Source: Asterella californica (Eukaryota > Streptophyta > Marchantiopsida > Marchantiales > Aytoniaceae). Taken from it: a stretch of 64,000 bases of DNA. The notes under the pieces were generated by a model. That model was not told where the DNA came from. It was given only the letters and a program-made list of their open reading frames with translations, and made no database searches. The stretch covers positions 26,758,001-26,822,000 of the forward strand of contig JAYKYS010000005.1 of assembly GCA_036924285.1 (NCBI GenBank), given 5' to 3'. This document shows positions 43,692-55,646 of this stretch, piece by piece (the first letter of the stretch is position 1; every line of letters starts with the position of its first letter). Made by a program: the position numbers and the translations under genes.

Positions 43692-44989
43692 GGAAACTTG
43701 AATCTCTACTTTGTTCTTTTGATCCGATTCGAATTTGAGACTAATTGTATTTAGGTTGAAATTTATATTTGAAATTCTTTTTGTTCTTTTTCAGTCCTAA
43801 AGGAGAAAGACTAAAGAAAAAAGAAAGTAGATAGAGATAACAACACTGAAAGCTCTCAAACAGTATCGGTGTGATCTTCATCATGGATCGAGTCGTCTTG
43901 ATAATCCTAGAGTTCAGGGTGAGAAGTCTCAACTCTTCCCGAGTCTTTCTTGATCATCTTGGAATTCATGGTGTTCAACCTCGACTCATTGACACGACTC
44001 AAGTCTTTTTTTTTCTTTGATCACTTCCGACTTTGGAGTGATGAGCTTATTTGTGCTAACTCGTCCTAGAGTCAACTTTTGATCATCCCAGATAAGAAAA
44101 GACTCGAGATTTAGATCTTTTTGGAAGATGAAGTACTAAATCTTGTGCAAATTGATTTGCTTACAACTCTCTAAATTAAAATGTGCTAAACTTGAGGTAT
44201 TACATATAAGGAGATCGGGTTGTTTCATCTCGGAGTTAGAGTTGATACAAAGAGTATAAGCTTAACTACAGGATGGAACAACTTGATCTCGGAGATGGAA
44301 CACTCAGCATTGTAAGGAGCAGCGAAAAGTTTCACCTCTGAGTTAAGGTTGATATATTGAATCTAGAACTGGATTTCGGGGTTAAACAATCTGCTATTCG
44401 GGACCATACATCTCGAGATCCAAGACGAAATAGCTGAATGTGCAAATGAGTCCAACAAACTCTCTTTGTAAATTCGTGTCATCATAAATATCATTGTTGA
44501 TCTCAATCAAACAGTCAGGCAAATGCTCCACATGTGAAATACATCCTTGTTCGGCCATAGTTCTTATAGCTCGCAATGATGATCAAAATGATTACGCAGA
44601 AAGTTCAAACAATAGTCACAAAGATTACGTACAGAAAGTTCAAAACGATCTTAGGTGGAATACTTCCTCTTGGTCGCGATGTCATATTGCTTCTTAACCT
44701 ACAATCATCGAACGATCTGCTGCTACTACCACCACGTCTATGCTCCACAAGTTGTAAACTTGATCATGGTCAAAAAGGATACATGAAAATAAAGACCTTC
44801 ACTATGGAAACGGAGAAGTCCAACTATCGCGAGAGGGATAGCTCCAAGAAAAAAAGTCTTTCAGTCCTTTTCTTCATCACATCACTTATAATCCATAAGT
44901 GACGGAGGTGGAAGCAAAAGCAGTGAGGAAGTAATCCGTAGGTGTTGTCACCTCGATATAGTGTTGGACAAGGTCATGTTGACATCGAC
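43692..44989. other. No gene seen
   Basis: AT-rich with short ORFs only. Related phrases such as CATCTCGGAGTTAGAGTTGATA and CACCTCTGAGTTAAGGTTGATA (44225-44360) suggest a small decayed local repeat. Confidence 0.4.
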
Positions 44990-47900
44990 AAGACTCACAG
45001 GAGTATGTTGGGCTACTGAGGCACATACAGATATTCGTCTGAATCACAGGGTCCCAATCTGACGCTGGACCATGGTTCCTCGGAAAAATGCTAAATGTTG
45101 GAACTCCAATGACGTTTTGAGCCACGAACGGAGCTCCAAGTAAGATCTCGAGGCGAGTAAAGTATCATTGGAAAAGTCTATGCGAGAGCTTTCTAATGAT
45201 ACCAAGACTAACTAACATCAGAGCTGGGAATTATGACATATCTCCTGATCAGGTTATGGTATAATTTTTAAGGATCAAAGAGGAGGACAGAGTCGCGATC
45301 TCCAAAAGTATATATGAGGAGGACTCGATATCTTGGTGGATCAAGACGACTCACCCGATCTCAAAGTTTGATGGGAGGACTATGACACTCATGAGGTGAT
45401 GGCTAGGTCAGTATCAAGACGTGTTGCGGTGTAGACGTGGACGTCTAGAGTTGAGAACAACCCAAGGGTTGGGTAAGACTAGGGAACGAGACGACGAGTT
45501 TGACCACCGTTCGGGATCTTGGACCCAAATAGACATCACGGTATCGAGTGACGTGTTTTCTTATCTGAGAATACACTGGGTATCTGACTATGAAGAGTAC
45601 GTGCAACACTTTGTGATCATCCAAATCTCTTTTGATCCCCAAGAGATGATCTCTCTGCATGTAATATCTTAATAGAGAGTTTATTCTATAAGTTACCCAT
45701 TGGTCTTGGTTCCATCTCATTCAGAGCTATGGTTGAGAAGAGACAGTGAGGTAAAGTTGAGAGATTCTTGTCTTGAAAGGCGTAAGATTTCAAGTTTTTT
45801 TTGGAAAACAAGTAGACCTTGAGGTTTTGCTAGTGCTTCAAGGCACTTAATCATGAGTATGAAGAGTTATTGTTAGTATTGCATGTGTTTGGATCTTCTC
45901 CATACTCGCATGCATGTTTGTACGCCTAGTAGATTTGGATTGGATTTGTGTGCGGACGTTGTGCTTAGTTTTCTTTTCGGTTAGGAGTGATGGTATTTCT
46001 CTTGTGGTGAGGCTCGAGTGATGACCAGCAGATCCAAGAGTGATGTGAGCTTGCGGTGATGGTAGGAATAGATTGTTCGTGTTTGTTATCTCAGTTCTAT
46101 CTCTAGTTGAGTGAGAGAGAGATTGCCGAGAGAACGTGAAGATATCACAACAGGATAGGTTTAGACATATCTCTCAAAGTTTACTATTTCTATAACATTC
46201 ACTGAACTACACTCTGCTATTTTTGCAGCTCTCGATCTCTGTACTAGTCAACTGATGGTAACCTTTTGCATCTCCTCAGCTCTCCAACAAGGTATGGCAT
46301 GCACAAATCCAAGTATTATTGAGTTTACAACATGATACCAAAGATGGTGATATCTGACGGTACCGAAAACTCGTCCAGCAGAGTGTAACATGTCATAACT
46401 CCTTCTTTCTTGATGCTCTGAAGCTGAAATTTGACCTCCACCTTCTTCAATATCTCCTTAACAACTCAAGATCCAAGTTTCAGATCCAAGTTGAACCCAA
46501 ATTCCCACAATCAACTCAGGTGACATTCACTCAATCTTCTTCTCAATCTCTCATGATACACTTTTGACAGAACTTTTTTGTCCAATATCTCACAAATCAC
46601 ATGACCAAAAGGTCTCAAACTTCTCAGGAAATTGAAGTGCCTCCTTCACTACCACTCTGTAAAATTTTAGAACCAGAACCTCAACCAAATTCTCGTCAAT
46701 GACGCAAGATAATATGCAGATCCTTGTGCACAAAAATAACGATATCATTTAATCCAATAACCCAAATGGTCTGGAATCACATGCAAGTAGCTGCTTGTAT
46801 ACTCTCAGATCGTGAAAAACTTCATAGCAAAATCGATCTCAAGCTCTCAATATCGCTCTCAATGTCTCATGATAACAATCACTCATTATTATATACCTCT
46901 GATTTGAGGTACTCAACTTCACCGACCAGAGCCCATGAGCAAACTCATCTCGAGAGTTCTCCAGAAGTAGTCAACTCCTCTCCAACAATCCCAGAGAACT
47001 CTCAAAAAGTGCGAAAAACTTCATGGAAATAAAATTGGTCACGAATTTGATCCACTCATCTTCAATCGATTGAAAAGCTGTCATGTAAGCTTTGAATTGA
47101 GCAGTCGTTGAGTACTCGAGCATCCTCGTCTTCCAAGATTTCCAACCATATCTAGAACTCCTTGAATGGACCACGAGAAGTAACCCTAACCCTCAAAAAC
47201 ATGAAGAGAATTTGGTGGAAGATGATTGGTCAAACTTTTGACCAATAGAAAACAAGTTGATAAAAGTTTTTGTCTTTACTCACATGATCAATACACAAGG
47301 AGCATGTTTTTATCATGAGTATCATTTAAGCATTCAAGGCTTTTATTAAATACACTCTGAACACGTGTTGTTGACGACGTCGTTGACCAAGGAGCACGTA
47401 GACACGATAACACGAAAGACAAAACTACACTCAATAGAGTGTCAGAATGACGATCCTAAAACGGTTGACAATAAATGGAAATACAAACGGAACAGTCGAA
47501 GCTATTATCTGATTGTAATGATCCTCATCAAAATTTCTCATGATAAACTCTCGATGTGTCATTTTTAGTCGATTGTAAAAAACGTATTTCGACCCAGGTG
47601 TTGAACGGAACTCTTGCTAGAAAGTTCAGATCCAATCGAGGATCTATACCACATCAGAGTAAGATGTAGATCATAAGATCCCAAAGAGCACCATAAATGA
47701 CTATCGGAACTATCATGATATGATCCGGAGTATCCATTATCGCAATCATAAATGACTCTCTCTATTGAGCTACCATAAACACTCGAAAGTGATCACGCGA
47801 CAAACAATGGAGCTTCATGATGAACGTGTTCGCAAGTGGAAGTTCAAGAGCACGAATGGATCATCCGTTCATGCTCTCACTCTTACTGCCTCTCACTCCA

Positions 47901-48455
47901 TCGGACGATACTCATAACACTCACGACTAGACTTGGATACTTCGCACTCGATGTCTCAAAGCTCCGCACATCTCTCTTCATATATAGCAACTCGCATACG
48001 ACGACAAGAGTACTAATCCTTATCTCCACTTAGCGGAGAGTACACGGATCGTCACGTGGAACTTTATCTTTCACATGATAAGGTCCCGATGGATCCACAA
48101 CATCAAAACACGTACGATAAAGATATGTACATGTTTCACATCCTAGCCAACCCACAACACGACAGCGGAAAGTTGGACCGCTAGGTGTTATGGAGGTATC
48201 ATTTAGGACCTTGGACTTTATGAGAATTCTGTCCCAAGTCACGTTGTGACTTGCTCATGTTTTGAGATCGATTTAGCCAAATCTAGGTCAAGACTTAGAG
48301 AATGCTGAGCTTGTGAGACTCCGATCTGGACCAAACGAGATAAAAGTAAGTGGTGCATGAACGCTAACGTGTGATTGTGATTCGTAGATTAGCATTGTGA
48401 GTTTTGTGAGCTACTGAGCAAGAGCTTCCGTTGACACAACAATGCGGTAGATGCG
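44990..48455 (+). mobile_element. Old Gypsy-2-family LTR, split by a 2.6 kb insertion
   Basis: 44990-45540 aligns to the first part of the Gypsy-2 LTR in sense (TCATTGGAAAAG, GGTATAATTTTTAAGG, AAAGAGGAGG, GACTAGGGAACGAG, CACCGTTCGGGA). 48167-48455 aligns to the rest (GTTGGACCGCTAGGTGT, GACTTTATGAGAA, GTGACTTGCTCATGTTT, AAGTGGTGCATG.ACGCTAAC). The break falls at the same LTR position on both sides, so about 45541-48166 is inserted. Many GC positions have become AT. The insert holds no recognised ORF. Confidence 0.75.
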
Positions 48456-48483
48456 AGAAACTACTCAACTTTCTAAGAAGAAC

Positions 48484-48552
48484 CAAGCGCCGAGACGGTC
48501 AAGACATGCTCATCCCTATATGCAGTCCACCTGAGAAGCACAAATACCTGAG
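48484..48552 (-). pseudogene. Short Gypsy-2-family gag fragment
   Basis: The stretch containing CCGAGACGGTCAAG, ATGCTCATCCCTATATGCAG and CTGAGAAGC matches 38475-38540 inside Gypsy-2 gag, in the same minus-strand orientation. It is opposite to the adjoining LTR relic, showing a rearrangement. Confidence 0.75.
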
Positions 48553-50020
48553 TTCACTTATGCCCTATTTATACTCACCGGATTGATAATGCTTCTATCC
48601 ACCAACATTCAATATATCGCAAGCTTGCAGATATTCGTAGTGGCTATGCCTTCCAAGAAGGTAACAACAGCAGGGAAAGTTTTCTCCTTGTGAGTGGGCT
48701 TGGTGTGAACCAGCATATGCTGGCATGTCAATTGTATCATTTTTGCCTCTGTGTCTATAGTAACATCAAGACTATAGTGATGTGCGGTGCACACCAAACA
48801 GTTGATGTGAAAACACTCTTGTGTTTAACATCGTTTTGTGCATTACGGACGTCTCGATGATAACCTGACGAGATTTGTAGATCCGGAATAACATGCATCT
48901 TCATCCATTGTGTCAACGACACACTGACATTTGTTGAGTTCCGAGATGCAAACTCACTTGTGACCTTTCTTTCGAAAGTGAAACTGTCAACCTAAACAAG
49001 ATAATGCTATCTTCAATCAATTCATCATTGAAACACTCTTTAATAATGTCACCCATCTCTGTCAACTTACAATCCACTCTCACTATAAATGATGCATCTC
49101 CGTCCTCTTCTATCTTTGTTATACTACCACCTCTCCCAACTACTTTATTGTAACAATCATTGCAAATCTTGATCTAACGGATTATGTCTTTTGAGGACAC
49201 AAGTGAATTGGACAACATGCAAATCTTTGTTGCAGCGACCGCAGTTAGTTTTTTTCATATCGACCACTGCTTACTTACTTCACGACTCGGCTATTCACCT
49301 ACTCGATTGCAACAATCAACGAAGCAAGCGCTCTACTGCAATAAGCTAACGAAAAGCACTGAAAAAAAACTTGAACAAATTGAATGCAATATCTGTCTCG
49401 ACCGATTGATCCTTCACATCCATCCAGCCTTCTAACTCGTACACTCCTCCTCCACAAAGTCAATTCCGTCTTGATTGAGTGCACTCAATCACGGAGATCT
49501 TTATGAGAGCGGAAGCTTGTCTCTTGTCTTTCGTTCGCGGAAGTATTCACGAGATAGCACTGAAGCGGAATAGACCGTCCATGCGATGGTCTCCCGAAAT
49601 CGCACACATTGCTGCTCTGTGAAACGCTCTTGATGATAGACTGTCAGGTTTCATGACTGTGTTCGATCCCAGACCAGGAAATCAATAAAACAATAATGTT
49701 TATCTAATCGTGTGACGTGTGATGATATTTAGGTGAGCTGCCACAACCAATCTTTACCGTTTTCAGTCTCAATCGATCACAAAAGAAGAACCAGGAAGTC
49801 TGAAATCGAACGCAATCATGAAACCGGACAATCTATCATCACTAGCGTCTCACGGAGCAGCAGTGTGTGCAGTTTCGAGAGGCTATCGTTTAACAGTGAA
49901 CAGTGACATCGCTGTTCGTGCTTGGGTGAACCCTGCAGTGATGTCTATGCAAAGCTCCAATCACACAACACCCATAAGGTGAAGGAGTGACATTAGAGCT
50001 GGTAATTCTCGAATCTTCTG
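48553..50020. other. No gene seen
   Basis: Short ORFs only, with no recognised repeat. Confidence 0.4.
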
Positions 50021-51082
50021 AAGAACGGAGATGCCTTACTGAGCGGCGGAGAAACCTCGCAGTCGCTGAAGCTGTCGGATTTGTTAAGAGGAAGTCAACC
50101 CTGTGCTTAAGGCCGCAGGCTCGCAGATCCACCTGTGCGAGCAACCGTTCTTCACCTGGATCGACACTATGCCCTGCAAATTTCCGAGGTTGTAAAGTCA
50201 GTTCTTTCTGCCTATTTCCCGAGAGGATCAGGATCAGGTATCAGGATCTCTCGTTTTACCACTTCGGCCTCGTTTATCTTTTATGCATCACACGGTTGCT
50301 AGCAGGCTCAGAACTTGCAACTATCCGGAAAGAACTGAGGAACGCGTTACTCAACGCGCCAAACAAACAACTTTACCATCCAGTGATACTCCACACATCA
50401 ATCGCCCAAATACTAGGTCCCCCAAAGCGATCCTAAGCTGATGGGAGAAGCAGTCGCAATCATAAAATCCTTGGTGAGCGAGATTAATGAGGAGCTTTCC
50501 AGTATTCAGGCTAAGACCCAAGAAATATGGTTCGTGAAGGAATTTGACATCCTTGCCCTGGCTTTGAAAGGGAGACTTGCAGCTCGCAAGTTTCGAGCTG
50601 CTTAGTCTCCCTTGCACTGTTCGTCTTCGCGATGAAAGCCACCATTCTAGGGAGGAAGTACACATCAGGGTCGATACAACTTTGAGTCTTGGTCCGAAAC
50701 TGAAGTAGGTGAAAGAGGTGGGTTGCCCGTATCAGTTTGGCGCACTTTGTTCATCTTTTCCTCCTACTTTCGAATATTACCATTTTTGAAAGTTATAACA
50801 TAGTGTTCAAATATGTAACAACTGAATGCAGCTCGGAGATTTGTTGGATGAAGATTCCCTAATGAGCTCGTCCATCCAGACACGCACAAGCATCTTAGAC
50901 TGCAGAAAGTAACCGTGTGGATGATGAACCCCGTTCCGGCGTCCTTCTTCTCATCCTGGTTTTCGGAGTCACGACTACTGTGGAAAGACGATGCAACATT
51001 CTTTCGTCCTTGGGTAAAAGTCACTGGAAAAGTAGACTGCAGCGTCAGTACACTCCCTTGCTTGAACGCCTGCGCACAGGAG
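50021..51082 (+). pseudogene. Broken 3' half copy of the 2H-phosphoesterase-like locus
   Basis: A plus-strand relic of minus-strand 4660-3425, covering the ORF from about codon 109 to the stop plus ~480 bp of 3' flank. The second motif HTSIA is still readable (near 50396), but the region of the first motif is damaged: HFG replaces HFS and ~130 bp that follow are lost. A small insertion (GATCAG repeat near 50230) and several frame breaks are present. The 3' flank (50680-51080) matches 3425-3820, so the copy is a DNA duplication rather than a spliced retrocopy. Confidence 0.8.
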
Positions 51083-51150
51083 GTGACACGACTCGAACCT
51101 TTCGCTCCCCATACAAGTGCACTACGGTGAGGTACTAAAGCCAATTCGAG

Positions 51151-51588
51151 ATGGTACAGAGATTCTGTACAATGCTTGAGAGCGCCAAATTTTGGGAAAT
51201 GAAAGGCTACCAATCGGCTCTTAAGTCAGCCGCTCACAGCTATGACGTAGTGTTACCATACGTTAACGCTCGCAACGTACGGTACAGTTTACGAGAGATA
51301 CCGTATGGGCAGATCAAGCGAGATCTGATCATGCAGAAACCTTTGCGAATTCAAGTACCCGCTGCCTACACTCACGGTGGATTCTCTACACCGGAAACTC
51401 CAGTGCGAAACAACCTGAGTCATATTTTGTTCAGGTGGGTACTCGGACCGGTCTTTAGTCTTGCAAACTTTGAACAGGCTTCGAGGTCCTCTGAGTTGAG
51501 CAGATCGGCTGGACGCGGCATCCTCACTGCAATAAAAGGTGTGAACAACATGATCCGTCTTTTCGTTCTCGAGACCGTATTATTGTAG
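51151..51588 (+). CDS. Unrecognised 145-codon ORF
   Basis: It starts ATGGTACAGAGATTC, just after the 2H pseudogene copy. Composition is protein-like (MLESAKFWEMKGYQSALKSA), but I recognise no family and no flanking exon. It could be an exon of a lost gene or chance. Confidence 0.2.
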   Translation: MVQRFCTMLESAKFWEMKGYQSALKSAAHSYDVVLPYVNARNVRYSLREIPYGQIKRDLIMQKPLRIQVPAAYTHGGFSTPETPVRNNLSHILFRWVLGPVFSLANFEQASRSSELSRSAGRGILTAIKGVNNMIRLFVLETVLL

Positions 51589-52493
51589 AGCTATACAATG
51601 TGCAGTCCCCGGGGAGGTCTGCAGTGCTGTAGATGATTCTCTTCAACAAATCTCTCTGGAATTTCCAAGATGGCCCGCTGTAGTACAATTCGAGTGCATC
51701 AACTCAACAACATAACTGCAGGTCTCGTAGTCAGAGCCCGACATAAACATACCAAGTGGTATCGATATCTACTGAGTTCCGCCTTACACACATCTGAATC
51801 CACAAGCTGACCTACTCTAGTCGAAGCAAACTCTCTCAGGGTAACGAGTAGTTTATTTCGATTTGTCATATTCTTCAACTACGCCACATAATGCATACAC
51901 ATGTCGCCTCTGGACAGTCCACTTCAGTGGGCCGGGGAACTTGATGAAGTGTTAAGTTCTGGTACCACCCAACCTGATTACATTTTTGAAACATCCGAAC
52001 CTCAGTAAAGGCATCTGCATGTACCAAACTTGACTGTTCCGAGACACCACAAGTTCAGCTACATAAGACTCTCTTATGTAACTACTCATCCGATATACAC
52101 TGATGATTCCATAGTGATATTCGTGGGACTCGGCTGTCTTCTGACAGAAGATAACCTCGCTGCGACCCCTTCAGTATCCTCAACCTGGTGAATCAGTACG
52201 AATCCAAAGCTTCCCTACCAGCTCCACATTGTTTACCTGGTGACACAGAAAGTCTTCAGCATTTACCGCCTCCCACGTCTTCACCTTGACCGCAGCACGT
52301 ACTATCTGAACATAGGTCCTCAAGTTCACAATAGTGATAACGAGAAACTAACACGTCAATCACTGGGCAACCTGTATTCCGTCCAATGTAGACCGCTCTT
52401 GTCGGGGAGGGGGATGAAGCCAGTACACGGCAAGTTGAACATGCATGTTTATAATTTCCGGGATTGCGATCTGGGGTGGATGGAGATGAGCTC

Positions 52494-53294
52494 CTAACCA
52501 CTGATGGTCAGATAAGAGTACCCCAGAATCGGATATCTTCCTCCACAACACAATGAAGCAAATTGGAGAAGCAGCATCGTCGAGTCCGTGGCGCCTCCAC
52601 AGGATTTGGCCTTATACGTGTGAAGAATTCTGTGAAGCTCCATAATCCTGCCGCAGAGTTCTGCTTCCTCGACAATTTCCCTTTTCTTCGGCCTGAAGCG
52701 AAAGTTTGGAAAGGAAGTATGAAGCTTTAGATGCTCACTGTAGTGACTCGACCAGGTATTCTTCCGCTCCACCGAACTTCATACTTCCTTTCCACATTTC
52801 AACGTGCCCAATACGTGCCACACAACGATTATATGTAACAGTTTTCCCCGATGAAGCTGTCCACATATGGTAGTGCTCCCACTTGCCGCGTGTTTCTACG
52901 TTTTGTCTCCCTATATTTTCGTGACTTAAATGCAATGAAGTAGAACACTACCGATGATAAGGGCGCCGTAAACCAACAAGAGCCTGCTTCAGATCACACA
53001 TGCCATGCACCGTATTCACGGAACCTAGATACTTCATTGCTGACAAATAGCTGAAGTACGTCCAACTGGAAAGACCCGCGGAAATGGTCCACGGGATGTC
53101 AAGGACAGCCACAGTAAGGTTGAGGAGAGTATGTGGATCTTCATGCTCCAATTTCTAAGGTGCAAGATCGCGTCAAAATAGAGAATCGACCCTCCAGCCT
53201 GATCAGAGGGATTTGAAGATTTCCCTGAGGGTCTGACAAACGCGGCAAAATGAAGAGTTGATGCAAAGTGTTCGCCTTGGTTTTCCCTTAGCAA
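52494..53294 (-). other. Cluster of short minus-strand ORFs of uncertain status
   Basis: Overlapping ORFs at 52494-52772 (with RPKKREIVEEAELCGRIMELHR), 52735-52935, 52948-53151 and 53034-53294 lie in a series downstream of DPH1. They could be exon remnants of a gene. No family recognised. A perfect 17 bp inverted repeat (52708-52724/52777-52793) lies within. Confidence 0.2.
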
Positions 53295-53463
53295 ACCTCT
53301 TCTCTTCCTTCTGCATCTTCAGAGGATTCGACCGGAATCTGAACAAGCGGAAAAGTTGCACAATGTCTCACCCAAGCTTATACCCATGAGTGACTATCCG
53401 CTCTTACCCCATCGCGCGTCCATAAACACCTGTGCACACGGCTTCAACAGAAACCAGAGGTGT

Positions 53464-54954
53464 TCAACTGGAGGCTAGAGCCACACGTCGAGCAACAGCA
53501 CGACTTACAGGTGCCTTGACATAGGAGGAGTTCCATGGGCCTCCATCTCGAGCATAATAATCCATCGGATATGTTCCTACCATGGGGTTTTCTTCGCCCT
53601 TGGCGGCGCCTGTTTCCTCTCCTGTTCTAACTTTTCGACAACCCACCTCAGACTCTGCTGATGCACATTTACAAGTTCCACTGGCCTCAATCTGACGTCC
53701 ACTGGAAACTCCAATCTCTTCTATAACTCCTACGCTAGGCCTCCACCATGGCTGGACGAAACCTAAAGCAACTTCAGCCTCATATGGGGTCAGGAGAGGC
53801 TGCTTGAAAGCTTCTCCCCAGTCGATTGACAATCGCGGGCAGGCTATCTGAATCCAAGCATCCACCGAGTCCTGGAAGAGGGCTAATTTGGTTGGGGAAA
53901 GTTCAGAAATAAGAAAAACTGTGTAGTCTAATTGCCTGGCAGCAAGGCGCTGCTCGATATGGGTCAGGATTCTGGGGTTGCCCTGCCGACCAAGAGTGCC
54001 CAGAACAATTCCCCAAATCTTGGCTCCTTTCGCTTGCCTGATAGCATTCATTCGAGCTTCTCTCATACCCTCGTGATCATACTCTTCAACTGTCATCACC
54101 TTTGAGTACGGATCGTAGCGATAAGCTTTAACTCCTGGATTCGCAATCATAAAAGCTTCGAGATGAAAACGCCCATCTGCCACAAAGACGAGAGAATCAA
54201 CAGAACCAGAGGGGAGAGCAGGGGATGTGCATCCAAGTACTTCTCCCGGGGAAAGTGGCTTTGATTGTGGCACTTGAATGCGAGTGAACTGCGTGGAAAG
54301 AAGCGCCTTGGCGGCATGAATGGCTGTGGAAAACTGAATCGTCCCTGCAATTGCAAGCTTACAACTCCTCGAAAAATTCTTATTGACTGTTTCTACCAAA
54401 TGTTGTACATCAATTTGAATATCTACGAACACGTATAAACAGGGTATGAGGGTCATGTCTATTGGCACAAGGCAACTATGTCCATAGTGAACAAGAAAAT
54501 CAGCTCCCAGAGCGGTGGCTGAGAAGTCGTCCACACAACAGGCACCGTAAGTTACGTCACCCAGCACGAAGCACTGCTCGATCCCTGCAAATGTTTCCAA
54601 AATGTCGCTGATCGCCAGGGCGTACATCAGCAATCCTTCGGGAAACTGCAGCGCAACTTTCTTCGATCCCGCCTGTTTCAGCCTCCAGATCGTTTTGGGA
54701 ATTTCCAAGCTATAATTGGAGGGAAATACAGCCATGGCTTTTTTCAGTTCTGGATCATTCACAATAGAATCAGGCACTTGCTGGCGTATAAATCGCTTCG
54801 GGGCCGTGGAAGTCTTAACCACCAACGTCTTCGAACTCATCGTTCCTGCAGCCGGGGATGCACTCGGAGAAGCAATTTCGCTTTCCCCTGCGCCCATCGT
54901 CATCGCTCTCCCCACCTGACAATACGAAACCTTTTTGCTCCAAAAACTTTCCAA
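53464..54954 (-). CDS. DPH1: DPH1: 2-(3-amino-3-carboxypropyl)histidine synthase subunit 1
   Basis: This cytosolic iron-sulfur enzyme subunit, paired with DPH2, carries out the first step of diphthamide synthesis, moving the aminocarboxypropyl group of S-adenosylmethionine to a histidine of elongation factor 2. The 496-codon ORF is uninterrupted. Family blocks are all present: [54 protein letters not shown] and [14 protein letters not shown]. The three cluster-binding cysteines fall in these blocks (C139/C140, C242 in LGCTSP, C372). Residues 1-50 are low-complexity (Ser/Ala/Pro), and Met18 (54903) is a possible alternative start. The C-terminal 80 residues are poorly conserved, as usual. No intron is seen. 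Length is typical for eukaryotic DPH1. Confidence 0.95.
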   Translation of the reverse strand: MESFWSKKVSYCQVGRAMTMGAGESEIASPSASPAAGTMSSKTLVVKTSTAPKRFIRQQVPDSIVNDPELKKAMAVFPSNYSLEIPKTIWRLKQAGSKKVALQFPEGLLMYALAISDILETFAGIEQCFVLGDVTYGACCVDDFSATALGADFLVHYGHSCLVPIDMTLIPCLYVFVDIQIDVQHLVETVNKNFSRSCKLAIAGTIQFSTAIHAAKALLSTQFTRIQVPQSKPLSPGEVLGCTSPALPSGSVDSLVFVADGRFHLEAFMIANPGVKAYRYDPYSKVMTVEEYDHEGMREARMNAIRQAKGAKIWGIVLGTLGRQGNPRILTHIEQRLAARQLDYTVFLISELSPTKLALFQDSVDAWIQIACPRLSIDWGEAFKQPLLTPYEAEVALGFVQPWWRPSVGVIEEIGVSSGRQIEASGTCKCASAESEVGCRKVRTGEETGAAKGEENPMVGTYPMDYYARDGGPWNSSYVKAPVSRAVARRVALASS

Positions 54955-55340
54955 TTCCTTTCAGTATAAGGTAAAGCACAGACTATTCACCGATAAATTC
55001 CTCTCCCCTTACACTTCACATATATGTCTCCGATACTCTTTGCCAGTTTCTTCCATGAGCAGAACTGAAATATGACCACGGTATCGTAGCACGTTCCCCT
55101 CTCTCTGCTGACAGTGTGCCAGAAATCCGTAGGTAGCAAATTTGACTGCAGGAAAAGGTTTAGGGTTGAAGAAGCCACGGAGTGCTAAAAACTTTGTAGT
55201 ACATCTTTTTCCTGCTTAGGTTACCGGAGCTAAATCTGCTATGGATTGCTCCACTGAGGTTTTTCACATGAGAAAACACGCGACGCAATGAATGAGCAAA
55301 CGGATGGGAAGACCCCATCAAGCCTTACAAGGGAAAGAAG

Positions 55341-55646
55341 GACCCGAAGTGCCCAGCAACCAACGCTACTAAGGGAGGAACACCGTGGCTAAACTCCTCT
55401 ATCAATAGCTCTAAGGTCTCTTATCGCTTTTAAAACATCACACATCCGTAAATCACAACTCTTGCGTACAAACAGATACACATGAAGTAACAAAGACCCG
55501 AAGGATCAAGCAACTAACGTCCCGAAAGAAAAAAGAACACTGAAGCTAAGCCCCACTATCAATAGCTCTAAAGTCACATATTGTTCTTAAAATATCACAC
55601 ATCGGTAAATCCAAACTCCTGCATACAACAAGTACACATGAAGTAG
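55341..55646. repeat. Tandem duplication, two copies, period ~154 bp
   Basis: GACCCGAAG starts copies at 55341 and 55495. Both contain CTATCAATAGCTCTAA, AAAxATCACACATC and ACACATGAAGTA. It lies ~390 bp upstream of DPH1's start. The rest of 54955-55920 holds nothing recognisable. Confidence 0.8.
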
